Shown in pieces: positions 8,654 through 18,603 of a stretch of 64,000 nt of DNA. The DNA lies in NCBI GenBank assembly GCA_026004655.1, contig BPJO01000009.1:1-64000 (forward strand), in the 5' to 3' direction. The notes beneath the pieces were generated by a model. The model made no database searches and was not told where the DNA came from. It worked only from the letters and a program-made list of their open reading frames with translations. The stretch is from Phycisphaerae bacterium (GTDB lineage Bacteria; Planctomycetota; Phycisphaerae; Tepidisphaerales; Tepidisphaeraceae). The translations under genes were made by a program, and so were the position numbers. Numbering within the stretch: position 1 is the first letter of the stretch; each line of letters opens with the position of its first letter.

Positions 8654-11527
8654 TTATAGACTTCGGATGATTTTCAGTCGCTCCTGAAAACGAAGCGCAT
8701 CGATCCCGTCAATATCCCCGTCCTGGTCAAAGTCAAAATAATCCAGATAACCGACCGAACCTGCTCGCGTGCCAAGAGTACGGCGGAATCGAAGGGCGTC
8801 GGCAGCATCCACGTCCGCATCTCCGTCGCTATCTCCGAACAGTCGGTGAAATCTGAACACCGAATCCGACACCAGGGATTGTCCATAGGAATCGGTGATC
8901 CGATCAGAACGGACTGCCAAAGTATAACGGCCGTCCGGAAGCGAGCCTGCACCAACCCCTGAACCGGTGAAAGTTATCGTGTACCTTCGTCCGTCAGCCG
9001 ACGGGGTAATCACCAATGGGATCAACTGATCGGAGCTATTTCGGACTTCGATCGCATCCGATGACAGAATGACCCGTTTGTCGAAAGAGACATTCACCGT
9101 CCGTACCATGGATCTTTGAACACTGCCATTCTCGATAACGATCCCAGACAGAACCGGGCTTGGAGGAATGAGCGTATCGACCTGAAGTTCATCAATGTTG
9201 GCCAAATCCTGTCCTGTGGACAAGAGGGAGAGCGAGTTCTGATTGTCAGGGTTCAATGGAATCACTGTTTCATAAACCGACCAGTTATTCCATGCACCTG
9301 TCGGTGAAAAGGTGATGGTTTGAGCTTGCCCATTGACCATGAGTGTTCCAGTACGACTCGTTGCAGCCCCAAGTGCATACCGGAAACGAATGGTGGTCAT
9401 ACCGCCTTGACCACCGTCCACTTGATCGAACCGAAGAACACCATTGGTAGTCGGAAAATTGTAAAAACCGGTTCCATGAAATCCGGTATGGTTGTTATCC
9501 ACGGATCCCCCCGTTCTGACCGCGTTTTCAGCTTGATAAATAATGGTATAAACAGGGTTTGCAGTAATTCTTACCTGAGCAGTTGCCGACCCCCCCCCGG
9601 CCGTGGCCGTGATGATGTCGGTTCCGGGAGTATCAGGTGCGATATAATAACCTGTATCATCGATCACGCCGGAATTGGCGGAGAAATAGATGTTTGCGGG
9701 AATTACATTTCCGAACTGATCTCTGGCAACAGCGGTAAACTGGGCTGTTTGATTCGTTTTTAATTCAACATCATTTGGTAGAACGGAGATTGAAGAAACC
9801 ACCGGCGCATTCGTCAGGTTGGCGGTGGGAACGAGGTCGATCGCGTCATAAACAACACTAGGGCTCAGCCATGTCGATCCCGATACATAGCTTCCACTGA
9901 CTAACGGGAGATCAATAGTATTGACGCCCGCCCGAAGGGCTGTGACGGGGATATTGTAGGTATACAGTTGATTAACACCACGGTAAGTGCCTCGTGTGAT
10001 CCCCCTACTATTCAAGTCCCGGCTGGCCGACGGGATAGAGCTGGTCCATGCATAGGTTTGACCGGCATTGACCGTGATGCGGTTTCGTGCCCCTTCGAAA
10101 CCAAGCGTAATACCGATTCGCAAAGTCTGAGGCTGAGACGCCTGCGCACTGGTGAGGGTAAAGGTTATTCGCTGACTGTTATTCACCCCCATGAACTGCG
10201 CCATGGGCCACTGTGACGGAGAATGCGTTCCGACGACGTAATTAGGCGTGGAAGTCCAGCTGCTCATTCTCACATCGGAGGGGTGCATGATCTCAATTTT
10301 GTCCGCGTTTAAGAAACCCTTGGGGGTTCCGTCCCATTCACCAATCCGCCAGGTCGCATTGGGCAGATAATAGGTGTTGGTGATATTCATTCGAGTGGTC
10401 TGACCGGCTTCGACCGTGACGGTACGGGTACCGACTTCCAATTCGTTGCTATAAAGGGTTGCGGTATAAGTACCTGGGCGAATTCCATCGATACGATACG
10501 CACCGGTTGTCGGGTCTATTTTTGCCCAGTACTGAGCGGTCGTGTTGCTCAGACCCACCACGCCTTCGCGAGAGGAGGGGATTCCACTAGCGAATCCGGT
10601 CAATGATCCTCGTTGTGTGGACGGAATCCATCCCTGAAGATTCAGGTCTTGCATCCAAGAATAATCTAGTTGTGCGGGGGGTGTAGATCCGTCGTTGAAT
10701 TTCAATGCATAGGTATGAAGTCCTTGTCGATAGTTTTCGGTCTGCGTGTGACCGCTGAACATGTAATTATAGATTTCGACAGCACTACCGGCTTGGAAAT
10801 CGATATCCTTGAAGAACGGCCCCCCGGCAGAATGCTCGCGATTTCCCATGTACATCCATGCCCCGACGGTCATACCGTTCGCAGAACCGACTAGCCCGTG
10901 GAAGGTGTTGTCGATCATACGTCGGCCCATGTTATAAAACTTGGACGTCGTCGTTCCGTCGGGATGTCCGAACACATCCGATCCTTCGATCGCACCGGTA
11001 TTTCCCGCATTATCAGAGGGAGCTTCAGGGTTCGAAAAGACATTCCGATTCAAATAAGCGATGAAGCGTCCTTCACCGGGTCCTGCAAAAACATTGGTCG
11101 GTAAAGAAGCCAAATAGAGTGTGTCATCGCCTCTTCGGACCGCATAATACTGAATTGCACTGCTTTGACTGGCGATTGAATCGTCCGCAGTGATCAGAAT
11201 CCATTGTCCCGCAGGATCTACGGTAGCCGTAACCCCGGTGCTGCTACTGAGCCCTTGTTGATAATGTGAATACCGATTGGTCACCGAATAAGGCGCCAGC
11301 ATCTCGATTCCACGATACTTGATGCTGGTCAGATCACCGAGATGAATGGTACTGCTGGTGGTTCCACCTCTAAGCACAGTGAACTGCAGATTAGCCCCGT
11401 TGTCCACCACATACGTCGTAGGGGTGGTCGTGACGCCGAACGCCAGCAGGTATCGATTTTCTAATCCCTCGAGAGTAATCAAAGGATTCCGACAACCCGT
11501 TTTCTGGCTCTTCAACTCGTTGCTCAT
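8654..11527 (-). CDS. Exported rhamnogalacturonan lyase, PL4 family, with CBM35-like and dockerin-like domains
   Basis: 957 residues. The N-terminus carries LEGLENRYLLA, a planctomycete LEPR-XLL-type export motif. Residues about 30-300 are the PL4 catalytic domain (NREHSAGGPFFKDIDFQ, MFSGHTQTENYRQGLH). About 310-400 is the fibronectin-III-like domain (GIRPGTYTATLYSNELEVG), and about 400-575 the PL4 C-terminal carbohydrate-binding domain. Behind these come a bacterial Ig-like domain (about 580-660), a CBM35-like module starting YQAENAVRTGGS (about 665-790), another Ig-like domain, and a dockerin-like tail with GDSDGDADVDAADALR and FDQDGDIDGIDALR. PL4 enzymes cut rhamnogalacturonan I by beta-elimination outside the cell. 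GGAGG lies eight bases before the ATG at 11527. The C-terminal part from CBM35 onward matches that of the PL11 protein at 53315. Confidence 0.88.
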   Translation of the reverse strand: MSNELKSQKTGCRNPLITLEGLENRYLLAFGVTTTPTTYVVDNGANLQFTVLRGGTTSSTIHLGDLTSIKYRGIEMLAPYSVTNRYSHYQQGLSSSTGVTATVDPAGQWILITADDSIASQSSAIQYYAVRRGDDTLYLASLPTNVFAGPGEGRFIAYLNRNVFSNPEAPSDNAGNTGAIEGSDVFGHPDGTTTSKFYNMGRRMIDNTFHGLVGSANGMTVGAWMYMGNREHSAGGPFFKDIDFQAGSAVEIYNYMFSGHTQTENYRQGLHTYALKFNDGSTPPAQLDYSWMQDLNLQGWIPSTQRGSLTGFASGIPSSREGVVGLSNTTAQYWAKIDPTTGAYRIDGIRPGTYTATLYSNELEVGTRTVTVEAGQTTRMNITNTYYLPNATWRIGEWDGTPKGFLNADKIEIMHPSDVRMSSWTSTPNYVVGTHSPSQWPMAQFMGVNNSQRITFTLTSAQASQPQTLRIGITLGFEGARNRITVNAGQTYAWTSSIPSASRDLNSRGITRGTYRGVNQLYTYNIPVTALRAGVNTIDLPLVSGSYVSGSTWLSPSVVYDAIDLVPTANLTNAPVVSSISVLPNDVELKTNQTAQFTAVARDQFGNVIPANIYFSANSGVIDDTGYYIAPDTPGTDIITATAGGGSATAQVRITANPVYTIIYQAENAVRTGGSVDNNHTGFHGTGFYNFPTTNGVLRFDQVDGGQGGMTTIRFRYALGAATSRTGTLMVNGQAQTITFSPTGAWNNWSVYETVIPLNPDNQNSLSLLSTGQDLANIDELQVDTLIPPSPVLSGIVIENGSVQRSMVRTVNVSFDKRVILSSDAIEVRNSSDQLIPLVITPSADGRRYTITFTGSGVGAGSLPDGRYTLAVRSDRITDSYGQSLVSDSVFRFHRLFGDSDGDADVDAADALRFRRTLGTRAGSVGYLDYFDFDQDGDIDGIDALRFQERLKIIRSL

Positions 11528-11560
11528 TAAATCGTCCTCCGCTAGCCCCCACCGAATAAG

Positions 11561-11595
11561 ATTTTCAGAAAATTATATTAAATTTCAAGAAATTT
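11561..11595. promoter_or_regulatory. Two palindromes upstream of the PL4 lyase
   Basis: ATTTTCAGAAAAT (11561-11573) and AAATTTCAAGAAATTT (11580-11595) are both perfect palindromes around a centre of one or two bases. Equivalent positions are about 20 bases apart, two helical turns. They lie 34-68 bases upstream of the PL4 start in an AT-rich region that should contain the promoter. The core TTTTC-NN-AAAAT recurs upstream of the PL11 lyase. Confidence 0.45.
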
Positions 11596-11798
11596 TTATA
11601 TTATCCACTTATTTTTCCTGCAAATACCTCAAACTCTTCTCACTTGACACCCCTTGGTTCTAAACGATACTTCGCACGGTTAGCCGATCTAAGAATCGGA
11701 TAAGTTCCAAGATCTCAGCTTTGGAGAAACATTCTTGTGGTGTGAGAAACCCACAATCGTCAAAACCTTTGTCAGACACTTAGGTAAAGGAGCCACGG

Positions 11799-14264
11799 AT
11801 GGCCGGGCGACGTACCGGGAAAAATCAAACTGGCGACTTGTTCACTGCAACCAATGGTTCGGATTCTTCGGACATATCACGACGGTCCGGCGAAGAAGAT
11901 CGTGGGGCGTTGCACGAAATTGCTCAAAACCGTTATCTGAATTATGCCCTGTCGGTGATAACCTCCCGGGCATTGCCTGACGTCAGAGACGGAATGAAAC
12001 CGGTCCACCGGCGGATCATTTACACGATGTGGCAGAACGGGCTTCGGGCGGACACCAAACACCGTAAAAGCGCCACCGTCGTCGGAGATGTGATGGGGCG
12101 CTATCATCCCCACGGGGATGCTGCCATTTACGAAGCCCTGGTCCGAATGGCGCAACCCTTTGCGATGCGTGCACCGTTGATCGACGGTTCGGGCAATTTC
12201 GGTTCCATGGACGGAGACCCCCCCGCTGCCATGCGATATACCGAATGTCGTCTGACGCCTATCGCGGCTGAGACCATTTACGAAATCGGTCAGGGAACGG
12301 TTCATTTTCGTCCGAACTATGATGGAACTCGCGAAGAACCGGTGGTTCTACCTAGCCGCATTCCCAACCTCCTGCTCAATGGGTCAGCAGGGATTGCGGT
12401 TGGAATGGCAACCAATATCCCGCCTCATAACCTTGGCGAACTGTGTAATGCTTTACTCAAATTGATCGATGATCCGGAAATCAAGGATTATCAGTTGGTC
12501 GCCAACGACGCTGTCCGTGGACCGGATTTTCCCACCGGCGGACAAATTCTAAATACCAAAGCCGAACTTCTGGAAATCTATAAAACCGGTCAAGGGGCGA
12601 TCAAAGTCCGTGCAACCTGGGAAAAAGGTCCTACCACTCGCTCTTACCAGTCCGTGTACATCACCAGCATCCCTTACGGAGTCAATAAAGCGGAACTCGT
12701 TCTCGCGATCGCGGAACTGATCACCACTCGTAAGATGCCTCTGATTATCGATGTCAAGGACATCAGTACCGAAGACGTCCGGATCGAACTGCAACTGAAA
12801 AAAGATGCCGAAATCGACAAAGTGATGGCGTTCCTGTTCAAGTGTACGTCCTTGCAGACAAACTTTAATGTCAACCTGACCTGTCTGATTCCGACCGACA
12901 ATCCGGAAATCGGTCGTCCAGAACGACTCGGACTTAAAGCCATTTTATGGCATTTTCTACATTTCAGGCTCGAGGTGGTCACCCGTCGACTTACCTACGA
13001 ACTCGAACAGCTTAAAAAGCGTCTTCACACCCTTGAAGGGTTTGCGTTCGCGTTTGATATCCTGGACGACCTGATCAAAATCATCCGAGCCAGTGAAGGC
13101 AAATCGGATGCAGCCTCACGAATCCTTCGAAAGTACGGGATCGACCCTCACGGACCTCGCAAACCCAAGGACGGAGGGCTGGATCCGCAGCAAGTCGATG
13201 ACATCCTTGAATTAAAGCTTTATCGACTGGCTCGACTGGAAATCAATCTGATCCGGGAAGAACTCGAGCAAAAGGAAAAACGGGCTAAAGAGATCCGAAA
13301 ACTGTTAGCGGATGAAGAAGCAACCGGTCGATGGAAAATTGTCCGCGACGAAATCGAGGATATTGACAAAAGCTACGGTAAAACTCCGGAGAATAAACGC
13401 CGTACAAGAATCGAAGTTGCGGAAAATGAGGTCGAATATTCCGACGAGGATTTCATCGTCGCCGAAGACAATCATATTCTGGTCACCACTGACGGCTGGG
13501 TCAAACGTCAGAAAGAAATCAACCCTGAAACGACTCGACTTCGAGAAGGGGATCGAATCTTATCCCTTGTGTCGGGAAGTACCCGAGCGACGGTCGTGTT
13601 CTTTTCAAATTTCGGAACCGCCTATACAGCACGCATCATAGACGTCCCGGCCACGACCGGTTACGGCGAGCCGATCCAGAAGCTGTTTAAACTCAAGGAC
13701 GGAGAGAAAATTATCGCAGCTTTCTCCATGGACGACCGCGTTCTTCCGATCAAAAAGACTTCGGTCAATCCGCAAAAACCGGATACCGTCCCGGAACTTC
13801 ACGGGATGGCGGTGACCAGCGACGGATACTCTTTGAGATTCGCTCTGGACGCTTACCGGGATGTTTCGACCCGTGCCGGCAGACGCTACGCCAAACCGGC
13901 AAACGGATCCGAAGTTGTTCATGCCTCTGTCATCACAGGCAACGAGGTTGTCATTGCCGCTAGCCAACAGAGAAGGGTTCTTCTTTGTAAGGCCAGCGAA
14001 ATCAATTTCCTTTCCGGTCCCGGGAAAGGCGTTTTGTTGATCAAACTCGATAAAAGCGATCGTCTCATGGCCGCCATCGCAGCCTCTGGAGATCGGGACA
14101 CATTGACCGTCAGAATGAGCACCGGTGGTGAACAACGACTCAACACCGCGCGATATAAAGTCACCGCCCGCGGCGGCAAAGGACATGAGTTCGTCTCTCG
14201 AGGACAAGTCGTCGAAGTCCTTCGGGATCCTGTCCCACAACCTCAAACCCTGAGTTCAACTTAA
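11799..14264 (+). CDS. gyrA: DNA gyrase subunit A (type IIA topoisomerase A subunit)
   Basis: 821 residues. After a 30-residue Gly/Ser/Arg-rich extension, the breakage-reunion domain follows with [14 protein letters not shown], the catalytic Tyr147 in [10 protein letters not shown], and [20 protein letters not shown] coiled-coil stretch (about 470-500) and a C-terminal beta-pinwheel follow. The pinwheel contains TARGGKGHE, which resembles the GyrA box QRRGGKG but differs at the first two positions. In the quinolone pocket [10 protein letters not shown], the residues matching E. coli Ser83 and Asp87 are Ala108 and Glu112. No gyrB lies nearby, and ParC identity cannot be excluded. The gene converges on ribF with a 4-base overlap. 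Confidence 0.92.
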   Translation: MAGRRTGKNQTGDLFTATNGSDSSDISRRSGEEDRGALHEIAQNRYLNYALSVITSRALPDVRDGMKPVHRRIIYTMWQNGLRADTKHRKSATVVGDVMGRYHPHGDAAIYEALVRMAQPFAMRAPLIDGSGNFGSMDGDPPAAMRYTECRLTPIAAETIYEIGQGTVHFRPNYDGTREEPVVLPSRIPNLLLNGSAGIAVGMATNIPPHNLGELCNALLKLIDDPEIKDYQLVANDAVRGPDFPTGGQILNTKAELLEIYKTGQGAIKVRATWEKGPTTRSYQSVYITSIPYGVNKAELVLAIAELITTRKMPLIIDVKDISTEDVRIELQLKKDAEIDKVMAFLFKCTSLQTNFNVNLTCLIPTDNPEIGRPERLGLKAILWHFLHFRLEVVTRRLTYELEQLKKRLHTLEGFAFAFDILDDLIKIIRASEGKSDAASRILRKYGIDPHGPRKPKDGGLDPQQVDDILELKLYRLARLEINLIREELEQKEKRAKEIRKLLADEEATGRWKIVRDEIEDIDKSYGKTPENKRRTRIEVAENEVEYSDEDFIVAEDNHILVTTDGWVKRQKEINPETTRLREGDRILSLVSGSTRATVVFFSNFGTAYTARIIDVPATTGYGEPIQKLFKLKDGEKIIAAFSMDDRVLPIKKTSVNPQKPDTVPELHGMAVTSDGYSLRFALDAYRDVSTRAGRRYAKPANGSEVVHASVITGNEVVIAASQQRRVLLCKASEINFLSGPGKGVLLIKLDKSDRLMAAIAASGDRDTLTVRMSTGGEQRLNTARYKVTARGGKGHEFVSRGQVVEVLRDPVPQPQTLSST

Positions 14265-15190
14265 ACCGATTCATGTCGCGCAATTTGGTGAATATCTTTT
14301 GCCAATTGCCGACGCAGGGCATCCACGTTCGGAAACTTCATCTGATCTCTCACCCACTGAGTCAAAGCAACCCTCAGTGACCGACCATATAAATCCCCCG
14401 TATATCCGATCAGGTGCACTTCGATCTGGTACCGGGCTTGGGAAAAGGTAGGCGTCTTTCCGATGCTGACCGCTGCGGCATGAGTGCGTCCGTTTACTTC
14501 GCATCGTCCGGCATACACGCCATCTGCTGGGATGATGTGATCCGCACATTCGAGATTGGCTGTCGGAAATCCCAGAAGACGACCGCGCTGATAGCCCCGG
14601 ATCACCGTGCCTTCCAGTTCAAAAGGCCTTCCAAGACACCGCTTGGCATCTTCAACACGCCCATAACCTAGCAACCATCGGATGATCGAACTACTGACAT
14701 CGACGACCGACCGGTCCGAGAGCACGCAAGTCTGAGATGGTTCACGGTGAACCCGGATCGGTGTCGATGCGGCCCATTGCATCATCCGTTCGATGGAGCC
14801 TTCACGACCCCTTCCGAAGTTGAAGTTGCTCCCTTCCACAATATGGGACGGACGGACCTGATCTCTCAGCATTTCCCAAAACTTTTCCGCAGTTAAACCT
14901 AGGATCTCGGGCGCGGGGGGCAGTGTCACCAGATGAGTAATTCCCATCGATTCGAGCAACTGTTGCTTTCGATAGTTCGTCGTCAACCGGGGGGGGGCTA
15001 GTTCGGGACGAAGAACGGTCAACGGATGAGGCTCGAACGTCACAATGACGCGTGCCTCGGATTTCGACAGTTGATGCATCCGGGCAATGATGGCTGCGTG
15101 TCCTATGTGTACACCGTCATAGTTCCCGATCGAAATAACCGATCCCGGGGGAAGAGCACAGAGTCCGTCTAGTCCGGAAAGTTGATCCAT
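14261..15190 (-). CDS. ribF: Bifunctional riboflavin kinase / FAD synthetase
   Basis: 309 residues, the normal length for RibF. The N-terminal half is the FMN adenylyltransferase domain ([23 protein letters not shown]). The C-terminal half is the riboflavin kinase domain with [13 protein letters not shown] and [13 protein letters not shown]. The enzyme makes FMN and then FAD from riboflavin in the cytoplasm. The ATG at 15190 is used because the fold begins directly after it; the open frame runs 216 bases further into the queC-like gene without homology. It is the last gene of the murI-led operon, 22 bases behind the QueC-like gene. Confidence 0.93.
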   Translation of the reverse strand: MDQLSGLDGLCALPPGSVISIGNYDGVHIGHAAIIARMHQLSKSEARVIVTFEPHPLTVLRPELAPPRLTTNYRKQQLLESMGITHLVTLPPAPEILGLTAEKFWEMLRDQVRPSHIVEGSNFNFGRGREGSIERMMQWAASTPIRVHREPSQTCVLSDRSVVDVSSSIIRWLLGYGRVEDAKRCLGRPFELEGTVIRGYQRGRLLGFPTANLECADHIIPADGVYAGRCEVNGRTHAAAVSIGKTPTFSQARYQIEVHLIGYTGDLYGRSLRVALTQWVRDQMKFPNVDALRRQLAKDIHQIARHESV

Positions 15191-15212
15191 GAGAACCCGG
15201 GAAAAGTATACA

Positions 15213-15872
15213 TCACCGTTTGATAGGTTTGAGGGGATCCAGCTTGGCCGACTGCATGAAAGCGGCTTCGCGCTCTCGACACCCGCGACAACTGCCACAC
15301 GGATCGGCATGGTCTTCGATACAGCTCCATGTCCGGTCCAAAGGCGCGTTAACCTGAAAACCCAGGTCAATGACCTGCCACATTTCCAGTTCGAGCAAGG
15401 GCGCATGCAGTTCCAAATCCGCGCGTCCGAGTGTCAGCTGAAACATTTCATTCCAGATCTGAAGAAACTCCGTCGCCTGAGCCAGTTCGTCTACGGAAGG
15501 ACCGATCCGAAGCCCACAATAAACCGCTGTGGCTTCATAAACGTTGGCCAGAAAAGATGATGCGCCGATCAAAGGGACCAGATTCCGGAGTTTGGGAAAA
15601 ATCGGGTCGGCTATTCGTGGATCGTTGCTGACACTGCCTGCAAGCGTCTTATCCTGGACCAGCGACAGGTATGGGACCGGGATGGTATGGTCGCGGAACG
15701 GTTTGAACTGGCTCACCTGTGCGTCGTACATCGATTTTCTTCGGACGGGTGTTTCGGGGGTAAGTACTTCGCCATATACCAGAATAGGACGATATTTCTG
15801 GGCTGCCAACGCGGTCACGACAGCAGAATTGATCGAACCATTGTTCAAAACGATGGCCAGGTCTTTTGCCAT
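15213..15872 (-). CDS. QueC-like protein with degenerate ATP-binding PP-loop
   Basis: 219 residues, the length of QueC (7-cyano-7-deazaguanine synthase, preQ0 formation). The C-terminal zinc site is intact: Cys184, Cys192, Cys195 and Cys198 in WSCIEDHADPCGSCRGC, followed by the R...F of the family. The N-terminal PP-loop, normally SGGxDS, reads NNGSINS at residues 10-16, so the Ser, a Gly and the Asp that bind and orient ATP are changed. Normal ATP-dependent nitrile synthesis is therefore doubtful. The gene sits 5 bases behind the dehydrogenase and 22 before ribF. It may be a family branch with a different function, or a scaffold protein. No queD, queE or queF is in the window. Confidence 0.75.
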   Translation of the reverse strand: MAKDLAIVLNNGSINSAVVTALAAQKYRPILVYGEVLTPETPVRRKSMYDAQVSQFKPFRDHTIPVPYLSLVQDKTLAGSVSNDPRIADPIFPKLRNLVPLIGASSFLANVYEATAVYCGLRIGPSVDELAQATEFLQIWNEMFQLTLGRADLELHAPLLELEMWQVIDLGFQVNAPLDRTWSCIEDHADPCGSCRGCREREAAFMQSAKLDPLKPIKR

Positions 15873-15877
15873 AACCG

Positions 15878-16834
15878 TTATTCTATCTGCAAAATGACTT
15901 TCAGGACATCATGACGTTTGGCCACGGAAAACGCCTCGACGCCCTGCTCGATTTTCATCCGGCGTGAAATCAGGCTAATTACATCAACGCTCCGATCCGC
16001 CAACGCAGTAATCGCGGTCCGGAAGGGTCCGCAGCGGCTTCCGATGATGGTTAGTTCATCGACAACCAGAGGGGAAAGATGAAGAGGTTGCGCGTCAGCA
16101 ACGGTGCTTTTGAGGATGACCGTCCCGCGCGGACGTACCAGCTGCATCGCCAGTTCGATTCCCGAAGCCGAGCCCGTGCAATCAACTACAATATCCTGAT
16201 CATGGCGCGGCGCTATGTCAGCAAGCAATCGAGATCGAATCTGCCATTTTTCGCATAACGCCAGCTTTTCCGGGTGTTTACCGATCACCCGAACGGGGCA
16301 ACCGGTATTTCTTAAGACCTGCGCAACCAATAAGCCCAGTCGTCCGTCTCCGAGAACTGTGACCCAGGTCCTGGATTCGATCTGAACCTGCTTCAGCACT
16401 TGAAAAGCCGCTGCCAGGGGTTCGACGAAAACGGCTGCGTCATCGTCAATACTGTCGGGGATCGGGTGTAAATTATGACTCGGCAATCTGACATAGTCCG
16501 CAAACGCCCCGTCGTGGTTCAGGATTCCCAATACGCTGCGGTTGCGACAATGTGGTGATAACCCTGACAGACACATGTCACACCGACCGCAGACGCAGTT
16601 GATTTCTCCGACCACGCGTTTTCCGACCAAGGAGGGGTTTGAAGAGGCTTCAACTAGGCCCACAAACTCATGACCCAAAACGCCTCGGAAACCCATGTAT
16701 CCCCGGGTGATCTGCAGATCGGTCGAACAGATCCCTGCCTGACGCACACGAACCAGTGCATCGCCGAGTTCCAATGCCGGTTCCGCTCGACGAGGATCAA
16801 ACCGTAAGGAATCTTCGAAAACCAGTGCACGCAT
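15878..16834 (-). CDS. Zinc-dependent medium-chain alcohol dehydrogenase
   Basis: 318 residues, MDR superfamily. Catalytic zinc ligands are Cys36 (GICSTDL) and His55-Glu56 (LGHEFVG). The structural zinc lobe is complete with Cys82, Cys85, Cys88 and Cys96. The Rossmann fold begins at VTVLGDGRLGLLVAQVL; the second Gly of the usual GxGxxG is Asp, which is tolerated in this family. Such enzymes oxidise alcohols or polyols with NAD(P). The closest types by eye are threonine- and sorbitol-dehydrogenase-like proteins, but the substrate is not clear. It lies in the murI-led minus-strand operon, with 9 bases to the HEAT-repeat gene upstream and 5 to the QueC-like gene downstream. Confidence 0.88.
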   Translation of the reverse strand: MRALVFEDSLRFDPRRAEPALELGDALVRVRQAGICSTDLQITRGYMGFRGVLGHEFVGLVEASSNPSLVGKRVVGEINCVCGRCDMCLSGLSPHCRNRSVLGILNHDGAFADYVRLPSHNLHPIPDSIDDDAAVFVEPLAAAFQVLKQVQIESRTWVTVLGDGRLGLLVAQVLRNTGCPVRVIGKHPEKLALCEKWQIRSRLLADIAPRHDQDIVVDCTGSASGIELAMQLVRPRGTVILKSTVADAQPLHLSPLVVDELTIIGSRCGPFRTAITALADRSVDVISLISRRMKIEQGVEAFSVAKRHDVLKVILQIE

Positions 16835-16843
16835 TACAGAACT

Positions 16844-17623
16844 CTATCCGAGTGGGTTTTGGGGTCCGGTGAGGTAATTCAACCAAGCCGATTGGTCATA
16901 CTTTTGGTCCGCACCTGTCATGAAACGCAAAGATTGTCTTGCCTGCCAAGCCAATCCGAAATCAGGTCCGTTCAATTGATCGACCAGTGCCCGAGCCACC
17001 TCCATGGATCGGTAGTGGCGGACCGCCTCAGCCACAGCGATCTTCACGTCAGTTTGCTCTGAAGGATTATTCAACACTTTCAGTAACGGTCCGACCGCCC
17101 GGGGATCAGGCACGTTGGACAATGCTTTGGCAGCTTCGAGTCGAACGATCCAGTTTTCATCCGACAAAGCTTGTATAAACGTTCCTGTTGCCCGGTCATC
17201 TCGTGACCGATTCAAAGCCCGAATCGCGGAAGCTCGCACCGTCGGGTCTTGGTCGAACTCCGCAATTTGCTGATACCGATCTGTATAAGGCGCCTGCTTG
17301 CCGAACGAACGATCGACTAGATCGTTGATCCCGGCACGTCGTTGATCCGCGAAATTGGATTCCATCAAGACCGCAGCATTGACCGGGGTCTTGCCCGATG
17401 CCAATTCCATGACACGACGAGGAAATTCGACGAACATTTCCTGAAAAAGCCCCGACGGGGTAGACGTATCGACCTGCACAGGAACGGTCGTCGGACGCGA
17501 CGGCGCCGGCGGAGGTAATGGGTCTTCATCATCCCTCGGAAAAAACGCGCAACCTCCTGTCACCAGAGATGTTATCAAAACTCCAGCCCAAACACTGACG
17601 AACCGTGAAGAAAACCGACGCAT
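16844..17623 (-). CDS. HEAT-repeat lipoprotein
   Basis: 259 residues. The N-terminus (RRFSSRFVSVWAGVLITSL) is a signal sequence ending at VTGGC-AFF, a loose lipobox that suggests lipid anchoring at Cys25. Residues about 105-225 contain three to four HEAT-like repeats, for example DPTVRASAIRALNRS, ENWIVRLEAAKALSNV and DPRAVGPLLKVLNN. Such repeats usually mediate protein contacts. Function is unknown. The gene lies 9 bases behind murI and 9 before the dehydrogenase, so all are likely cotranscribed. Confidence 0.75.
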   Translation of the reverse strand: MRRFSSRFVSVWAGVLITSLVTGGCAFFPRDDEDPLPPPAPSRPTTVPVQVDTSTPSGLFQEMFVEFPRRVMELASGKTPVNAAVLMESNFADQRRAGINDLVDRSFGKQAPYTDRYQQIAEFDQDPTVRASAIRALNRSRDDRATGTFIQALSDENWIVRLEAAKALSNVPDPRAVGPLLKVLNNPSEQTDVKIAVAEAVRHYRSMEVARALVDQLNGPDFGLAWQARQSLRFMTGADQKYDQSAWLNYLTGPQNPLG

Positions 17624-17632
17624 GAAAAATCC

Positions 17633-18505
17633 TCAAGCAGGCTGACACATCGCCGGTCGGATCTCTTGTTGATAAAGCACTTCCGGCGCAACACGCAGCG
17701 GGGAATCGACCACAAATCCGAGAAATCTCGGGGCGAGCTTGGCAAACCGGTCCGGGTCATCAGTCACATACGCCAAAAACCGGTTTCGATCATCACCAGA
17801 TCGTAAACTGGCCCACAAGTTCGCCCGGGACAACCGAGCTGCCACATCTTCAGCACATTGATAGGCAGAGTCAATGATCGACACCTGAGGACCCACGACC
17901 GTCCGAATCGCCTTTTTTAACAACGGGTAATGGGTGCAGCCCAGGACTAGTACGTCTATCTTATGATCTATCATGGACTTAAGATATTGCTTCAGCGCCA
18001 ACTGCACCAACGGGTCGTCCGACGAACGCCCCTCTTCGATCATCGGAACCAGCAAAGGTGTAGAAGTGAGAATCAGTTTTGCCCGATGACGACGCCCGTG
18101 AATCGCCCGCGCATAAGCCCCGGAACGGATGGTGGCTTCGGTGGCGATCACTCCGATCACAGGTTCAGGAATATTCGTCGCACCCGCAGCAGCCCGGGCA
18201 CCTGGTTCGACCACACCCGTAATGGGAATCGGTGAAAATCGACCCCGCATCACCGGTAACGCCAATGCCGAAGCCGTATTGCATGCTAAAACCACATGCT
18301 TCGGCTGATGCCTTAAACCCCATTGAACGATCTGATGAATGTAATGTTGAATCGTTTCCGGAGTCTTTGTTCCATAAGGCAATCGAGCAGTATCCCCGAA
18401 ATAAATGATTCGTTCACCTGGCAAACGGTTGAGTAACGCCCGAACCACGGTCAGCCCACCTAGACCGCTATCAATGACCAAAATCGGATTATTACGAGCA
18501 TCCAT
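17633..18505 (-). CDS. murI: Glutamate racemase
   Basis: 290 residues. Converts L-glutamate to D-glutamate for peptidoglycan. Family blocks are the N-terminal IDSGLGGLTVVRAL, YFGDTARLPYGTK, the first catalytic Cys in LACNTASALAL and the second in LGCTHYPLLKKAI. Presence of MurI fits the finding that planctomycetes do make peptidoglycan. It appears to be the first gene of the operon down to ribF and is divergent from the response regulator at 18604. Confidence 0.95.
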   Translation of the reverse strand: MDARNNPILVIDSGLGGLTVVRALLNRLPGERIIYFGDTARLPYGTKTPETIQHYIHQIVQWGLRHQPKHVVLACNTASALALPVMRGRFSPIPITGVVEPGARAAAGATNIPEPVIGVIATEATIRSGAYARAIHGRRHRAKLILTSTPLLVPMIEEGRSSDDPLVQLALKQYLKSMIDHKIDVLVLGCTHYPLLKKAIRTVVGPQVSIIDSAYQCAEDVAARLSRANLWASLRSGDDRNRFLAYVTDDPDRFAKLAPRFLGFVVDSPLRVAPEVLYQQEIRPAMCQPA

Positions 18506-18545
18506 GCTTGCCTACAATATTTATCGGACAATATGTTCCGGTGCC

Positions 18546-18573
18546 TTGACAGAAAACGATTCCCGATAAGACT
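18546..18573 (+). promoter_or_regulatory. Possible sigma-70 promoter for the response regulator
   Basis: TTGACA (18546-18551) is a perfect -35 box. The -10 region is weak: AAGACT at 18568-18573 with a 16-base spacer. It lies 31 bases before the start codon region at 18604, leaving room for AAGGAG. Confidence 0.35.
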
Positions 18574-18603
18574 ACTTAACTGCGGACCGCACAAGGAGTT
18601 AAT

